Of a DNA stretch of 64,000 bases, positions 51,001 through 62,171 are shown piece by piece. Source of the stretch: Mytilus edulis (taxonomy: Eukaryota; Mollusca; Bivalvia; Mytilida; Mytilidae). Numbering within the stretch: position 1 is the first letter of the stretch; each line of letters begins with the position of its first letter. Location of the stretch: contig NC_092345.1 in the NCBI RefSeq assembly GCF_963676685.1, positions 50,899,527-50,963,526 of the forward strand, written 5' to 3'. Position numbers and translations under genes: made by a program. The notes under the pieces were generated by a model. It was not told the DNA's origin, ran no database searches, and saw nothing but the letters and a program-made list of their open reading frames with translations.

Positions 51001-52168
51001 AATATTGAATTCAATGTATTCCATTATAGTGTGATCAACACAGTTTACTTCACTGTTTTATCTGTAACTGCCACTTTATTTTATAGGAGATCATTTCAGA
51101 AGTCTGTGGGGACCATATGCTGGATGGGCACATTCTGTAAGTTTTGTTCAAAAGTTTATGGTATTGACATTGAATATACAACCATTGATATAAGTGATCA
51201 GATTAAGGTGGTAGACCTTGTTTCAGGGAGATTACTCTTTAAATCAGTTATGTGTTTGTAAAAGTAAAGTTTCATCAATGTATTTTAAGCATTTACCTGA
51301 AACAGATTGAAAATAATCTATGTAACCTAGAAACTTAGAATATATTTTTGAAAATGGTTGACACAAACGTACTGATGATTTTAAGAGTTATTTCCCTTAA
51401 CCTAGTTCTACCTCCTTAAATTGATTTTCCAAATGGTTCTGTTAGTTTTAACATATTTTTGATATGGTCATTCATGAACAATAAATTTTACAAAGTCATG
51501 ACTAAAATGTCAGATTGATGCAGTAACTAATGCCAACTTATAGTTCAGATGATGATTTAAGAATAAAATTGTTTTTGTATAGATCTGTTTGCAAATTTAT
51601 TAATTTTATTGTTTTGCACATTTATGTATCTTTTACTTTAAGGTACTGTTCACAGCTGATCTTAAGAAGTTCAAAAGAGAAAGTCCAGATACAAAAATAA
51701 AGGTAACTTTATTTCTTTAATAAATTCAAGACACATCATGTCTTAATACTGTAATACGTAATTGTTTTAAATTTTGCATTTCACACCACAATTACTGCAG
51801 AATATTTTTTATTGGATGTATTAGTACATCTCAAATGTAAAATAAAATTATACAGAACATTACAAAATCAGACTTCTCACAGCAAGCAATCCTAATTTTT
51901 AGTTCATTTGATCCTTATGGCCATGTAAGGTACATGTTCACAGTTGTATTGCTTTGACTGTGCAACAGTCCTAGTCAACTTTTTCAATTTTTATTTTTAT
52001 GTCTTGCAAAGTATTATAGATAGAGAAAATCTGTCAAATTCATAAATTCTGAGAGTGTCAAATATTGCCTACATGTTATTGGGATATCTAGACCACTGAG
52101 CCACCTAAATGTATATATATATAATGTTTCATTTACAGGAAAAGGCAAAAAAGAAGAAAGTGAAGTAG
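45030..52168 (+). CDS. OGG1: 8-oxoguanine DNA glycosylase/AP lyase
   Basis: Six exons join in frame: 45030-45127, 47431-48151, 48931-49075, 51087-51136, 51643-51702 and 52139-52168, giving 367 residues (human isoform 1 has 345). OGG1 excises 8-oxoguanine opposite cytosine in base excision repair. Visible are the N-terminal [40 protein letters not shown], the helix-hairpin-helix LNGVGAK with the Schiff-base lysine at 273 (last codon of exon 2; human K249), VADCVCLM, and PVDTHVW with the catalytic aspartate at 292 (human D268). The C-terminus ends EKAKKKKVK, a likely nuclear signal. Relative to the human protein there is an extra segment at about 66-105 with a second basic cluster, PPTKKRRKL (79-87). 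The first in-frame ATG has a good context (AACATGG). Introns 1, 3 and 4 host repeats. AATAAA at 52421 probably ends the transcript. Confidence 0.95.
45343..45575. mobile_element. inverted-repeat element in OGG1 intron 1
   Basis: Ends GACTAGGGCATGGCAGAGGG and, reversed, GACTAACCCTGTGCCATGAG are imperfect inverted repeats. The interior repeats AATCCCG/ATCCCGA words with poly-A-rich spacers. No coding content. Confidence 0.65.
45792..46623. mobile_element. 832 bp inverted element with iterated GCCCCAC words
   Basis: Begins ACAAATCGCCC and ends GGGCGATTTGT. The left half has many ATTGCCCCACTTTT-like words and the right half their reverse complement (AAGTGGGGCGAGTTGG), so the element as a whole folds back. 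It lies in OGG1 intron 1. There is no coding frame. Confidence 0.75.
46980..47062. repeat. interspersed repeat module in OGG1 intron 1
   Basis: Reverse complement of the module at about 2020-2065 (ATGGCCTTCAACAATGAGC against GCTCATTGTTGAAGGCC). Confidence 0.65.
49765..49912. repeat. 10-bp minisatellite in OGG1 intron 3
   Basis: Units of the form GACACATAGA/CACATCGACA are repeated for about 145 bp, with TCG, TAG, TCA variants at fixed places. Confidence 0.85.
50005..50610. repeat. telomere-like CCCTAA stretch and 36-bp minisatellite in OGG1 intron 3
   Basis: Two blocks rich in AACCCTAA (about 50038-50235 and 50477-50530), each led by a CTTTGACAAA...CTATTGG...AGATAACCCTAAACC segment, flank a minisatellite whose unit contains TTGACACAGCCTACGGCGCT (about 50240-50450). 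The CCCTAA words are interrupted and degenerate. Confidence 0.8.
51203..51419. mobile_element. TTAA-flanked MITE in OGG1 intron 4
   Basis: TTAAGGTGGTAGACC at the left and CTAGTTCTACCTCCTTAA at the right. The ends resemble those of the elements at 17977 and 60182, but the interior is different, so it is a related subfamily. Confidence 0.6.
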
Positions 52169-52420
52169 CTGTGTTACTAGTAATTACCTATTTACCTGCC
52201 AGGCAGTGCCTTGTTCTCACATATAAAGATATCACTGTAGACAAAAGAATAGAGAGATGGAAGATGGAGAGATGACAGACATTTCATAATTTATGAAAGA
52301 CAAATGGACAGCAATGGAATATTGTATTATACCTTTTTGATTTTCTGCAGACTGTTATAAATTGTAAATAATGAATTGTTAGATATTTTGACAAGATAAA
52401 TATGATATTAACTCATTTAA

Positions 52421-52426
52421 AATAAA
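52421..52426 (+). promoter_or_regulatory. polyadenylation signal of OGG1
   Basis: AATAAA 253 bp after the stop codon, followed by T-rich sequence. Confidence 0.55.
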
Positions 52427-52429
52427 GCA

Positions 52430-53856
52430 TAGTTGTCAATGACAAATGTAGTTATTTTTATTTGATACAATTATACCCTAGTCCAAAATAACAACATGCA
52501 TAATAATTTAAAAAAAAGAAGGGTAACCACCATTTTTATTTAGTTTTCAACATGAACAGGCATTATTTTATATCATTAAATTTACACAGAAGCAATGATT
52601 TATTGAGTGTTACTCAGGATAGGACTTGAGCAGAGCAAACAAAAGGTCTATTGCTGAATGTTAAAAAGTACTTTATTTTTATTTTTAGGATTACGTTTTC
52701 AATATTTAAGAAATGGAATTTTAAAAGAGTTAAGATTTCTCAGATTCAGAAAATGAAGCTTTTATTGATGTCTTCTGATTTGGATTTATGTACCACTGAA
52801 AAATTTAATATTTGTTCACATATAATATATGGTTTTACTTTAATTATTTGTTTGTATAACATATTTATATGGCTGTTTTTTGTCAGATTTTGTTTATGCC
52901 CTTCTGCAAGGTGACAGGGTCAATACAATTCACCCTTGTCTGTCTGTCTGTTTGAACTGAATTGGTTTCTCTTCTCTTAGTTAAATTTGCCTCAACTTAA
53001 TGTGATGTAACTACTTCAGAATGCATAACACTATCAATAGATATAAGAAGATGTGGTGTGAGTGCCAATGAGACGACTCTCCATCCAAGTCACAATTTGT
53101 AAAAGAAAAAAACATTATAGGTCAAAGTAAAGGCAACAGTAGTATACCACTGTGAGATGTTAAATAACTTCAGAAGTCAACCATAACCTTTAAAAAGTAA
53201 AATCACAAAAATACTGAACTCAGAGGAAAATCCAATCGGAAAGTCCATAATCACATGACAAAATCAAATAACAAAACACATCAAAAACGAATGGACAAGA
53301 ACTGTCATATTCCTGACTTGGTAAAACCATTTTCAAATGGATAAACAGATAGCCTTGCCGCCAAATAGATTAATGTACACAGGTAAAAGAAAATAATTTT
53401 ATTGTAAGGTATACAATATAAATGGAGAATTGAATATTTTTTTACAAAATTATAGTAAGAGATACAGAAGTGAAAATTTATAGTCATACTACACACTTAT
53501 CAAAGCTGGTGCATATATATTAAACACATATCAAAGCTGGTATGTATTAAACACAGATCAAGTTAGAATTTGTGTGGCATCAATCTGTGTCCCTTTATAA
53601 ATTAAGAAAAATGCTGAATTTGCCATATATTTGCATCTCTGTCCAATGGCAACAATCTTTTTACACTGTATTTGAATTATTTTTTGAACCCTAATTACTA
53701 TAGATAATTGTCTGTAAAAAAGTACAAACCTTTAATATTAAGGTTGAATTGATGTGTCAAGTTGCCAACTAAACATAGGCATTTGTTACTACCGGTATTT
53801 AAAGTACTAAACACTACACTTTCAGCCATCAGCAAAGTCTTGAAAAAAGTTTGCTT
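52430..53856. other. intergenic interval with repeat modules
   Basis: Positions 53037-53320 carry the module shared with 17025-17085 followed by one shared with the right part of 9440-9720. An 87-codon frame near 52651 is AT-rich and featureless. No gene is supported. Confidence 0.45.
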
Positions 53857-56800
53857 TTTTAGCTCACCTGACCTGAAAGGTCAAGTGAGCCTTTCTCATC
53901 ACTTGGCGTCCATCTTCTGTCGTCGTTGTCTTCTGTTAACTTTTACAAAAATCTTCTCCTCTGAAACTACTGGGCCAAATTTAACCAAACTTGGCCACAA
54001 TCATCACTAGTGTATCTAGATTTAAAAATATGTCCGATGACCCCGCCGGCCAACCAAAATGGCCGCCATGGCTAAAAAAAGAACATAGGGGTGAAATGCA
54101 GTATTTGGCTAAAATCTCTGACACTATAGCATTTAGAGCAAATCTGACAGCGGTGAAAATGTTTATCAGGTAAAGATCTATCCGCGGTGAAATTTTCAGA
54201 CGAATCGGACAACTCATTGTTGGGTTGCTGCCCCTAAATTGGTGATTTTGAGTAAATTTTGCATTTTTTGGTTATTGTCTTGAATATTATTATAGATAGA
54301 GATAACTGTAAACAGCAATATTGTCAACAAAGTAAGATCTACAAATAAGTCAACATGACCAAAATTGTCAGTTGACCCCTTAAGGAGTTATTGTCCTTTA
54401 TAGTAATTTTTAACAATTTTTCGTGAATTTATGTAATCTTTTACAAAAATCTTCTTGTCTGAAACTACTGAGACAAATTTATACACACTTTTCCACAATC
54501 ATCACTAGGGTAACTATTTTAAAAAATGCGTCTGATGACCTCTCTCGCCAACCAACATGGCAGACATTAAAAATAGAATATAAGGGCAAAATGCAGTTTT
54601 TGGCTTATATCTCTGAAAATAAAGCATTAAAAGCATATCTCTCAAGGTAAAAATGTTCATCAGGTTAAAATTTATCTGCTTTTAAATTTTCAGCAAAGTT
54701 AGATCTTCAAATAAGTATCACCTGACCAAAACTGACAGTCGACCCTTTAAGGAGTTATTGCCCTTAATAGTCAATTTATAACAATTTTTCGGTATTTTTT
54801 GTCATCTCTTACAAAAATCTTCTCTGAAACTACGGAGACAAATTTAACCAAACTTGGCCCTAATCATCATAAGGGTATCTAGTTTTAAAAAATGTGTTCA
54901 ATGACCAACATGGCAGACATGGCTAAAAATAGAACATAGGGATAAAATGAAGTTCGGTATTTTTGTTATACTTTTTCCCACTGGCTATACCTGTTAAAAA
55001 AAACATTGAGGACCAAAATTTCCTTAAAGATTTGCCAAATACAGCTAAGGTAATCTATTCCTGAGGTGGAAACGTTTATTGAACATGTGGTGCATTAAAT
55101 GATATGGCTTAATTAATCAATAGTCACAAACAGAATAAATGAAAACATATCTGGGTAGAGAGGTCCAATATTAAAAACATTTACAAAAAAATGGCTTAAA
55201 CAACATTCAGAATACAGCAGAAGATGACTTGTAGTGGTTTATCGGTCACATATTGCTTGAAGCATGGCAAACTATGATGTTGTACACGGACAATTATGAT
55301 ATGTATGGTTATATTGAACTTAAACATAGACAACTGCAAAAGGTGAAAATTGTGAATGATATTATTTTATGTTTTGGAAATAATTGTTTGTCGTTTAAGC
55401 CATTTTTTGTAAATATTTTTAATATTGAACCTCTCTTCCCAGATGGACCTCTCTTCCCAGATATTTTTTCACTTATTCTGTTTATGACTATTTAACAGCG
55501 GTATACTATTGTTGCCTTTATTCTTCTAAAGTTTGTTCAAATACATTTTCATAGGCACAGATTAAAATTATGAACGTTTACTTATTATTTCAGAAAGGAT
55601 AGTTGTCCTACATATTTTGTAGTATAAGTAAAACTTATTAAAATAACTACATTTACCTAACAATTTTCCTACACATAAAATCCTCTTAAATTTTAACTTA
55701 AAACCGCATGATATATACAGTATTCACAAATCAAAATAGCCTTAGAATTGTTTCTGGTTCGTTGAATAAGGACAAAGGCCATGATGGAATGCTAAGTATT
55801 TCTACATGACTCCAAGTGGTATTTAAGTTAGACTTCGAAATGCATATTGTTGCTTTTTATCATACTAGCCTGTACCAAGTCAGGAATATGACAGTTGTTT
55901 TCCGTTCGTTTGATGTATTTTCTCTGAACACAGAAAAGCTAATGATCCCAATTTCCAGATAGCTGTATTTTGGGCGACTTTAAAATCATCAATAGAAAGC
56001 TGTTCCAAGAACCAGTACAACATTATTTCTGTTTAAATTGACGGGGAAAAAAAATCTTTTACCTATATACGATAATTTCGCTGTTTATAAGGCATATAGA
56101 GATTATTGCCACACAAACAAATGTTTTTGCCATCTTGTCGTTTAGACCAAATTTTTTTTAGGAAGACTTCTTAAATATTTTACAATGAACATCTTATTTT
56201 GCTTTTGAATTTAAATATTGCATTAGGTTCAATCAGATTTTTAGAAACTAGATAGACTACCGTCCAGAAAAAGACATTATGTTTAATTCATGCAAAATTT
56301 AGGAATGTTCATTTTTACCCTATGTAAATGTTGCATGGTAATTTAGGTAGGTGCATTAAATTAGTTAACAAAAGAGGCTTTGTCAAACATGTCAGCCTCG
56401 TATATAACAAAATCAACCAGGATAATTCAACCTCTAAAATAATTTATTTACATATTGGAGATACACATCTCACTTTGTGAACACATGTTGATAATTCTTT
56501 TCGAGTATTTATATGGTGATCTTTCCAATTTACCATCTGGCTGGAGAGTACCCATTTTGTGAATTATAAAAAAAATTGTTTAGTATGACATTTTGAATGA
56601 CGCACAAAATAAAAGTGACTTCATATTTCGTAAATTAGATCTATATGAAAACAAGAGGCTATCAAGAGCCTGAATCGGTCACCTTAATTTTTTGGAATTT
56701 ATCTTTCGTTTCAGAGTTTAAGTGTCCAAATTCATCGTAGTTTGTTTTTTTGGTTTAATGTATATTAATAAGTGTTTGAAAATGCAGTTTTTTGTCATAC

Positions 56801-57640
56801 TTTCTTCAAAAGCAAAATAAAATAAAAATTACTAATTTAGTGGCAGCAACCCAACAATGGGTTACTAGATTCATCTTAAATTTCAGGGCTTTACCTTATG
56901 AACACTTTTAACCCACGTCATATTTGCTCTAACTGCTTTCGTTTTCGAAACATAAGTCAAAAACTGCATTTTATCCCTGTGTTCTATTTAAGGTCATGGG
57001 GGCCATGGTTTTTGACAAAACAGAAATTAAAACACAAACTTTATTCTAGATTTAAAAAAAACCATGATTAACAAATTGTGTAAAATTGTCCTTAAAGGGT
57101 AATCACTCTTTAAGGGGTCAATTGACAATTTTGGTCAAATAAAACTTATTTGTAGATCTTACTTTGCTGAACATATTTGCTGTTTACAGTTTATCTTTAT
57201 CATTAATACTATTCAAGATAATAACCCAAAACTGCAACATTTCCTTAAAATTACCAATTTAGTGGCAGCAACCCAACAATGGGTTATTGGATTCAGCTGA
57301 TAATTTCAGGGCTGATAGAACGTTACCTTATGAACAATTTAACCGCTCGTCAGATTTGCTCTAGCTGCTTTGGATATTGTGATATAAGCCAAAAACTGCA
57401 TTTTACCCTTACGTTTTATTTATAGCTATGGGGCCATGTTTTTTTTGACAAAACAGACAATAAAACACAAATTTATTCTAGATATCTAAAGGATCATTCA
57501 GCTAAAGTTTGGTTGGAGTTGGTTCAGTAGTATCAGAGGAGAAGATGTTTGGAATAGTTTACACCAGACGGACGACGACGACGACAGACGACGACGGACG
57601 CCAAGTGATGGCTTTTTTGAACGGTGAGCTAAAAATATGA
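53857..57640. mobile_element. large inverted repeat element with AGCTCACC ends
   Basis: The left end (TTTTTAGCTCACCTG, then CACTTGGCGTCCATC) and the right end (GGACGCCAAGTGATGG, then CGGTGAGCTAAAAA) are inverted. Left block 53857-54960 has about three diverged subrepeats starting TTTTACAAAAATCTTCT (about 53941, 54440, 54808). Right block 56650-57640 holds the reverse complement twice (GTGGCAGCAACCCAACAATG at about 56840 and 57262). The middle (54960-56650) includes other repeat fragments, such as a mussel-type one at 55866-55990. No coding frame is convincing. Confidence 0.7.
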
Positions 57641-57649
57641 TTTCTGATT

Positions 57650-58307
57650 TCAATAATTGTGTTAAATTATTAACATTTGATTTAATTAATGAAAACAAAT
57701 TGGCACATGGTGTATTTAACCAACATATTAAGTAAACACAGATTATATAAAATATAAATGTTCACAATCATTCAAGTATGTATAGGAATGGTATGTACAT
57801 GTGTTTATTTCTTACTATTTTATATCGATATAAAATTATATGTTATCCTATCCAAAATAAAGGAGGAGGAAGATTAATAAATGCAATTTTGCTTGTTTTT
57901 GAATCCTATTAATTTCATATATCAGAATTGTAAACCGTGTTTTGATTTATTTGAATAAAAATGATTTATTTAAACTATATTTGAATATGAAGTTCATCCC
58001 TTTGAGGGGGACAGTCTCAAATGTCTCATTGTCATTTTGCTTTAATAGTTTCTTTTGTTACATATTCTGACATCGGACTCAGACTTCTTTTAAACTGAGT
58101 TTTACTGTGTGTATAGCTGTGTGTTTCTTTATTCTACATTGGCTAGAGGTTATGTAATGTCGCTTTCTAAAATTATTTTCATGTATCTTTTTTTTCTCTG
58201 CAAAAATTGAATCAACAGTTTCATGGGAAAAAAGTTTGTAGCATTATGATAATTTCAAGGTGTATGGTCTGTCTGGAAATGAAAATACGGACTGTATTGA
58301 TAAATAG
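57650..58307. other. AT-rich intergenic interval
   Basis: No gene or clear repeat family seen apart from a short CTCAAATGTCTCATTGTC fragment near 58016. Confidence 0.35.
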
Positions 58308-58313
58308 TTTATT
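58308..58313 (-). promoter_or_regulatory. possible polyadenylation signal of the membrane protein gene
   Basis: AATAAA on the minus strand about 940 bp beyond the stop codon at 59254. Plausible but not unique in this AT-rich sequence. Confidence 0.3.
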
Positions 58314-58968
58314 CTCATTAAACCATACAAGTAAGTACAAAGGTTACAGATAATTTAGAATATGCATCCAAAATATTAAACAGAACATTACCCATAAAAC
58401 ATCTAAAAAAGTCATAACGATCATATAAAACCACTTCAATATTTTTCAACTGTTAAAAAAAAAATATTCTAATACATGACAACTTTACATTTGAAAAAGG
58501 CCAACTTGAACAAAATGCAAAACCACACTCTTAATCGTGTGTTGCTTCCTGAAATAAAAGCTCTGACAATTGACCGACAGGCTGAACATAACTTATTTTA
58601 ATGTTCATATGATGTTGAGATAAAAAACAAAGTGCTTTTGTTATTCTTGTGCTGAATCCGAAAATACACAGTGTCATTTTTATTTTGCTTATTAAAACAT
58701 TTTCGGACAAAAAAAAAACACAACTTTTGGGTCGCTTTGGTCAACAATAATTACTACCATACACTAAACTACTAACTATCACGCTATTATGGTAAACCTC
58801 TTTCAGCATAATTTGATCGTTACAACAAACATTAAACAAGATGTAATATTTTATGGTTAACGTTTTATCAGCATCTTGTCTTCCAGAGTGACTTCATAAA
58901 AATGACTATAAATAGTATAGTCATGTAGTTTAGATGTTTTAGATATCTCCATTGCTTATCTTTGTTAT

Positions 58969-58970
<2 letters not shown>

Positions 58971-59014
<44 letters not shown>
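58971..59014. repeat. (TC)22 microsatellite
   Basis: Uninterrupted TC dinucleotides over 44 bp, located in the probable 3' UTR of the gene ending at 59254. Confidence 0.98.
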
Positions 59015-59018
<4 letters not shown>

Positions 59019-59253
59019 CATCGGAAATATAGGCCGTAATTTTTTTTATGTTTTGAGGGTGATTTCTATTAATATGAAGGAAAATCAATCCAAATCCCTT
59101 AATCATTTACCAAATGAGATCGACAGAAATTTCATATGTTGTGTTTAACAATAAACAAATCTCATTGTAACAGTTACCACTAAGCATTGGAAGATCAAAC
59201 ACCATTGACACATACTATGTATTAATTGATATACTAGTATTCAGTACACTCAG

Positions 59254-61306
59254 TTATTCAATAATATCCATGTAAAAAGTTGGTGGAATGTTTCTAGTGT
59301 TTACTCCTTTAGTAAGTATACTTTCACCATCATCATCTGGCAATTCAATTGTAAATGAATCCCTTAACTGCTCTTCAGCTTCCTTCCTTGTTGATTTGTT
59401 CTCCTGTAACAGAGTTGTACTTTTAAAACAATATTTAAATTTTACCTATAATTCATTTAAAAGAAATTGGTAAACGATCCCAAAATATAAACAAAATCGA
59501 CGGTTCATTTTGATTCATAAAAGATCTAAGCAGCCGATGAACAAAATAAAATTTCTTTTTGGAAAAACTAGTATATCCTAGAAAATTAGAAGAATTTGTT
59601 TACTTTTAGAAAGTGCTTCGACATAATTTCATATCTATCATGATAAAACTATTTCAATGTGTTTTTGACCGTAAATTAGAAAAGGATAAGTTTTTATTTT
59701 ATATTCTAATACGATGTAATGTATATCTTATTATCACACTGTCTTATTTTTTAAGCAAGTAACATAATAGGTATCATAAATATTTCAAATATTCAGTTTT
59801 AAATTCATTGAATTTTACGATCATTCGTCCGCTGTTAATGGTGGTTGGATATATCCATTATACATTATAGATACCACTCCATAGAAACAATTACGAAACA
59901 CGGAGAGATGGCTGTGTAATGGCGATAATTGGCATTTGATTCAGGAGGAGATTCAAGGCAATTTCAAAAATAGTAAATTGCAAAATAGGCATTTCAACGA
60001 TAGTGTACCTCTTGTGTGCGGGTATTTTGATTTGTTTTGTATTTCTGTTTAATACGACTGTTTGTCGTTTAGTCGTTTTCCGTTTTTTCTGTCACGGCGT
60101 TGTCAGTTTGTCATCGACTTTTGATTTTGAATATCCCTTTGGTATACTTAGTATTTCACATCTCTTTTATTTTTCTTTGTATTAAGGTGGTACCCAACAC
60201 TTGAACTAAAATTAATTTGGCTCGTTTAATTTTCTTTAAATTTTGACAAAGTATTTACTTTGTCCTTAAGACAAAAATATAAAAATTTCAAAAAATTTGA
60301 ACCAACCGTTTAATCAGAAAAATTACACTGGTTATATAGCAGTTTGACAAACACTTATTTTGATAATTGAGCTTAATATTACCTTAACAACACAACGTAA
60401 TTAAAACGTTTTGCTGATTTTACAGAGTTATCTCCATGTAGTGTTAGGTACCACCTTAAGGTCTTTTTTAACAGTGTTTCATTGCATATCACCTTCAACT
60501 TATCTCATTTCTCTTGTCGCAGATTATTTTGTTATCTGTCCTTTATGAGATAAGGTTTTAGGTTTACTGGAAATTATACACTTTAAAGCAATTGTGTCAA
60601 ATTGTGAAGTTAAAACTTTAAAGTTTCCAAAGCTTCTGCTTATAATCTATTCATACTGCTGCTGTGTTAGTTTTATTTTGTGTACTGTGAGAGAGAATGT
60701 GATTCAACACTAGTCGTTAATAAAATCAAGAAAACAGCTGAAAACCGGTTTGTATGCAACTAGAAGTCATGTTAACATTTTGTTAATGGAAAAAATAAGT
60801 CTAAATGATTAAGCTAAATCCTTTAACAGCTGCTCTTATGGCACCAATTAAACGATTTAATTTGTGGGACGATAATGTGAAGCGGCATTTGTTGAGGGAA
60901 AAACATGCTTCAAATGTCAGAATGACTAAAGTTCTATTAAAATGCTGCAAATAATCTAAAATAAATATAAATAAAAGTGTATGAAATCAAATATTGTGTA
61001 CACATTTTGTAAATACTCCATAAAATACAAGATGTATTGTAACAAGTTCCAGGGGGAATGGACGGGCTTATAACTTTATACTATAATGTATCAATCATGG
61101 ATTTGCGTATTTTATGATATCTTATATTTAGTCATGTATATATTGTGTTGCCGTCAAGCTCAGTAGTTTTGTTATACTTTTTTTACTTACGCCAGCAAGT
61201 GATGATTCCATATATTGAACTTTATGTACGATTGATACGACTGTGAACAACAGAATAAAACTTGCTACTGCGCCAACCACGCCCATGGTTATCGTCAATA
61301 ATCGTC
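59254..61306 (-). CDS. C-terminal exons of an unidentified single-pass membrane protein
   Basis: Two exons fit together: 61306-61191 (acceptor TTTTCAATAG, donor GTAAGT) and 59403-59254 (acceptor CTCTGTTACAG, ends in TAA). The first enters in phase with one base carried over and encodes RLLTITMGVVGAVASFILL and FTVVSIVHKV, a hydrophobic segment of about 24 residues, then QYMESSLAG. The second encodes a 49-residue acidic, hydrophilic tail: it starts ENKSTRKEAEEQLRDS, passes PDDDGES and ends PPTFYMDIIE. Together this is 87 codons of a type I-like transmembrane segment plus cytoplasmic tail. Upstream exons are not recognised within the window; the next 2.7 kb are filled with transposons. I do not recognise the family. 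The clean splice signals and phase match are the evidence. Confidence 0.6.
59995..60181. repeat. interspersed mussel-type repeat fragment
   Basis: TTTGTCGTTTAGTCG...GGCGTTGTCAGTTTG...GAATATCCCTTTGGTAT. From memory such sequence is common in mussel DNA, next to the fragment type seen at 55866-55990. It lies in the intron of the membrane protein gene. Confidence 0.5.
60182..60459. mobile_element. TTAA-flanked MITE, copy 2
   Basis: Reverse-oriented relative of 17977-18257, with TTAAGGTGGTACC and GGTACCACCTTAA at the ends. The interior blocks (TTAATTTTAGT, AAACGAGCCAAATTAATTTT, CACTGGTTATATAGCAGTTTG) match after reversal. Confidence 0.8.
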
Positions 61307-61350
61307 CTATTGAAAACAAAGAAATGTTTGATTTTATTTTGGGTGAATAT

Positions 61351-61732
61351 CAATCTAATTAAAAACCGATCTCTCATCGCTCCTGTTTCTGATATGTCGC
61401 GTGGGAGATCTAACGAAACCCGCTTTGAGGTCACATGTGAGTGACCTCGTAGGTGTGTCTTTTTCGACCAATGAAATTGAGTCTTCCACGATCTTGGAAG
61501 TTTAACGTAAGGCAAAGGGATGTAACTCATTTTATTTACGACGAAATCGTCAGTCAAAATAATTCATAAACTTTTTTGATTGGCTTATTAATAGGTCGTC
61601 AACTCATTTGCATATCTTTATAAATTCATAACTTTTAGTTCACTCACATGTGACCTCAAAGCCGGTTTCGTTAGATCTCCCACGCGACATATCAGAAACA
61701 GGAGCGATGAGAGATCGGTTTTTAATTAGATT
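61351..61732. mobile_element. fold-back element with 90-bp inverted arms
   Basis: Arms 61352-61441 and 61641-61732 are near-perfect reverse complements (ends AATCTAATTAAAAACCG and CGGTTTTTAATTAGATT; inside, GATATGTCGCGTGGGAGATC). GGGTGAATAT flanks both sides (61341-61350, 61733-61742). Long inverted ends and a 9-10 bp duplication recall Mutator-like elements. The loop has no transposase. Confidence 0.85.
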
Positions 61733-62171
61733 GGGTGAATATATTTGTTATTTTAAAAATTAAAAAAAGTCATTAATAATGTCAGGTTTGTCTAAAGCTC
61801 TTAGAAAAGAAAATAAGTATATTGTTGTTCCTGCGGACAAAGCTTCACATTATATTGTCTTTGTATGTAAATCGTACTACTACGAGTGTCTTATAAAATA
61901 ATTAGGAATACATGAGCTCTCAAGTAGTCCCACATACAAAAACATATCATTTGACAAGGATGAGATGTTGGCGAATCATAAGTCCTTAATGTCTTCAGTG
62001 AACAACACATTGGAGGACTGACATTGTTTGTTTTGGATACCCAAGCTTCACAAAATCCCATACAAACAACGGTCTATTGCCGGTTCATCTTCATTTTCGA
62101 CTAAAGAATTGTCCATTAGATTGACAAAAATTCTATCCGCAGTGAAAGAGGGCCTTCAGAATACGGTGAAT

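Noticed and set aside
59288..59473. 61-codon plus-strand frame
   Set aside because: It is the shadow of the minus-strand terminal exon 59403-59254.
61222..61557. 111-codon minus-strand frame
   Set aside because: It reads through one arm of the fold-back element and out of frame over the membrane-protein exon.
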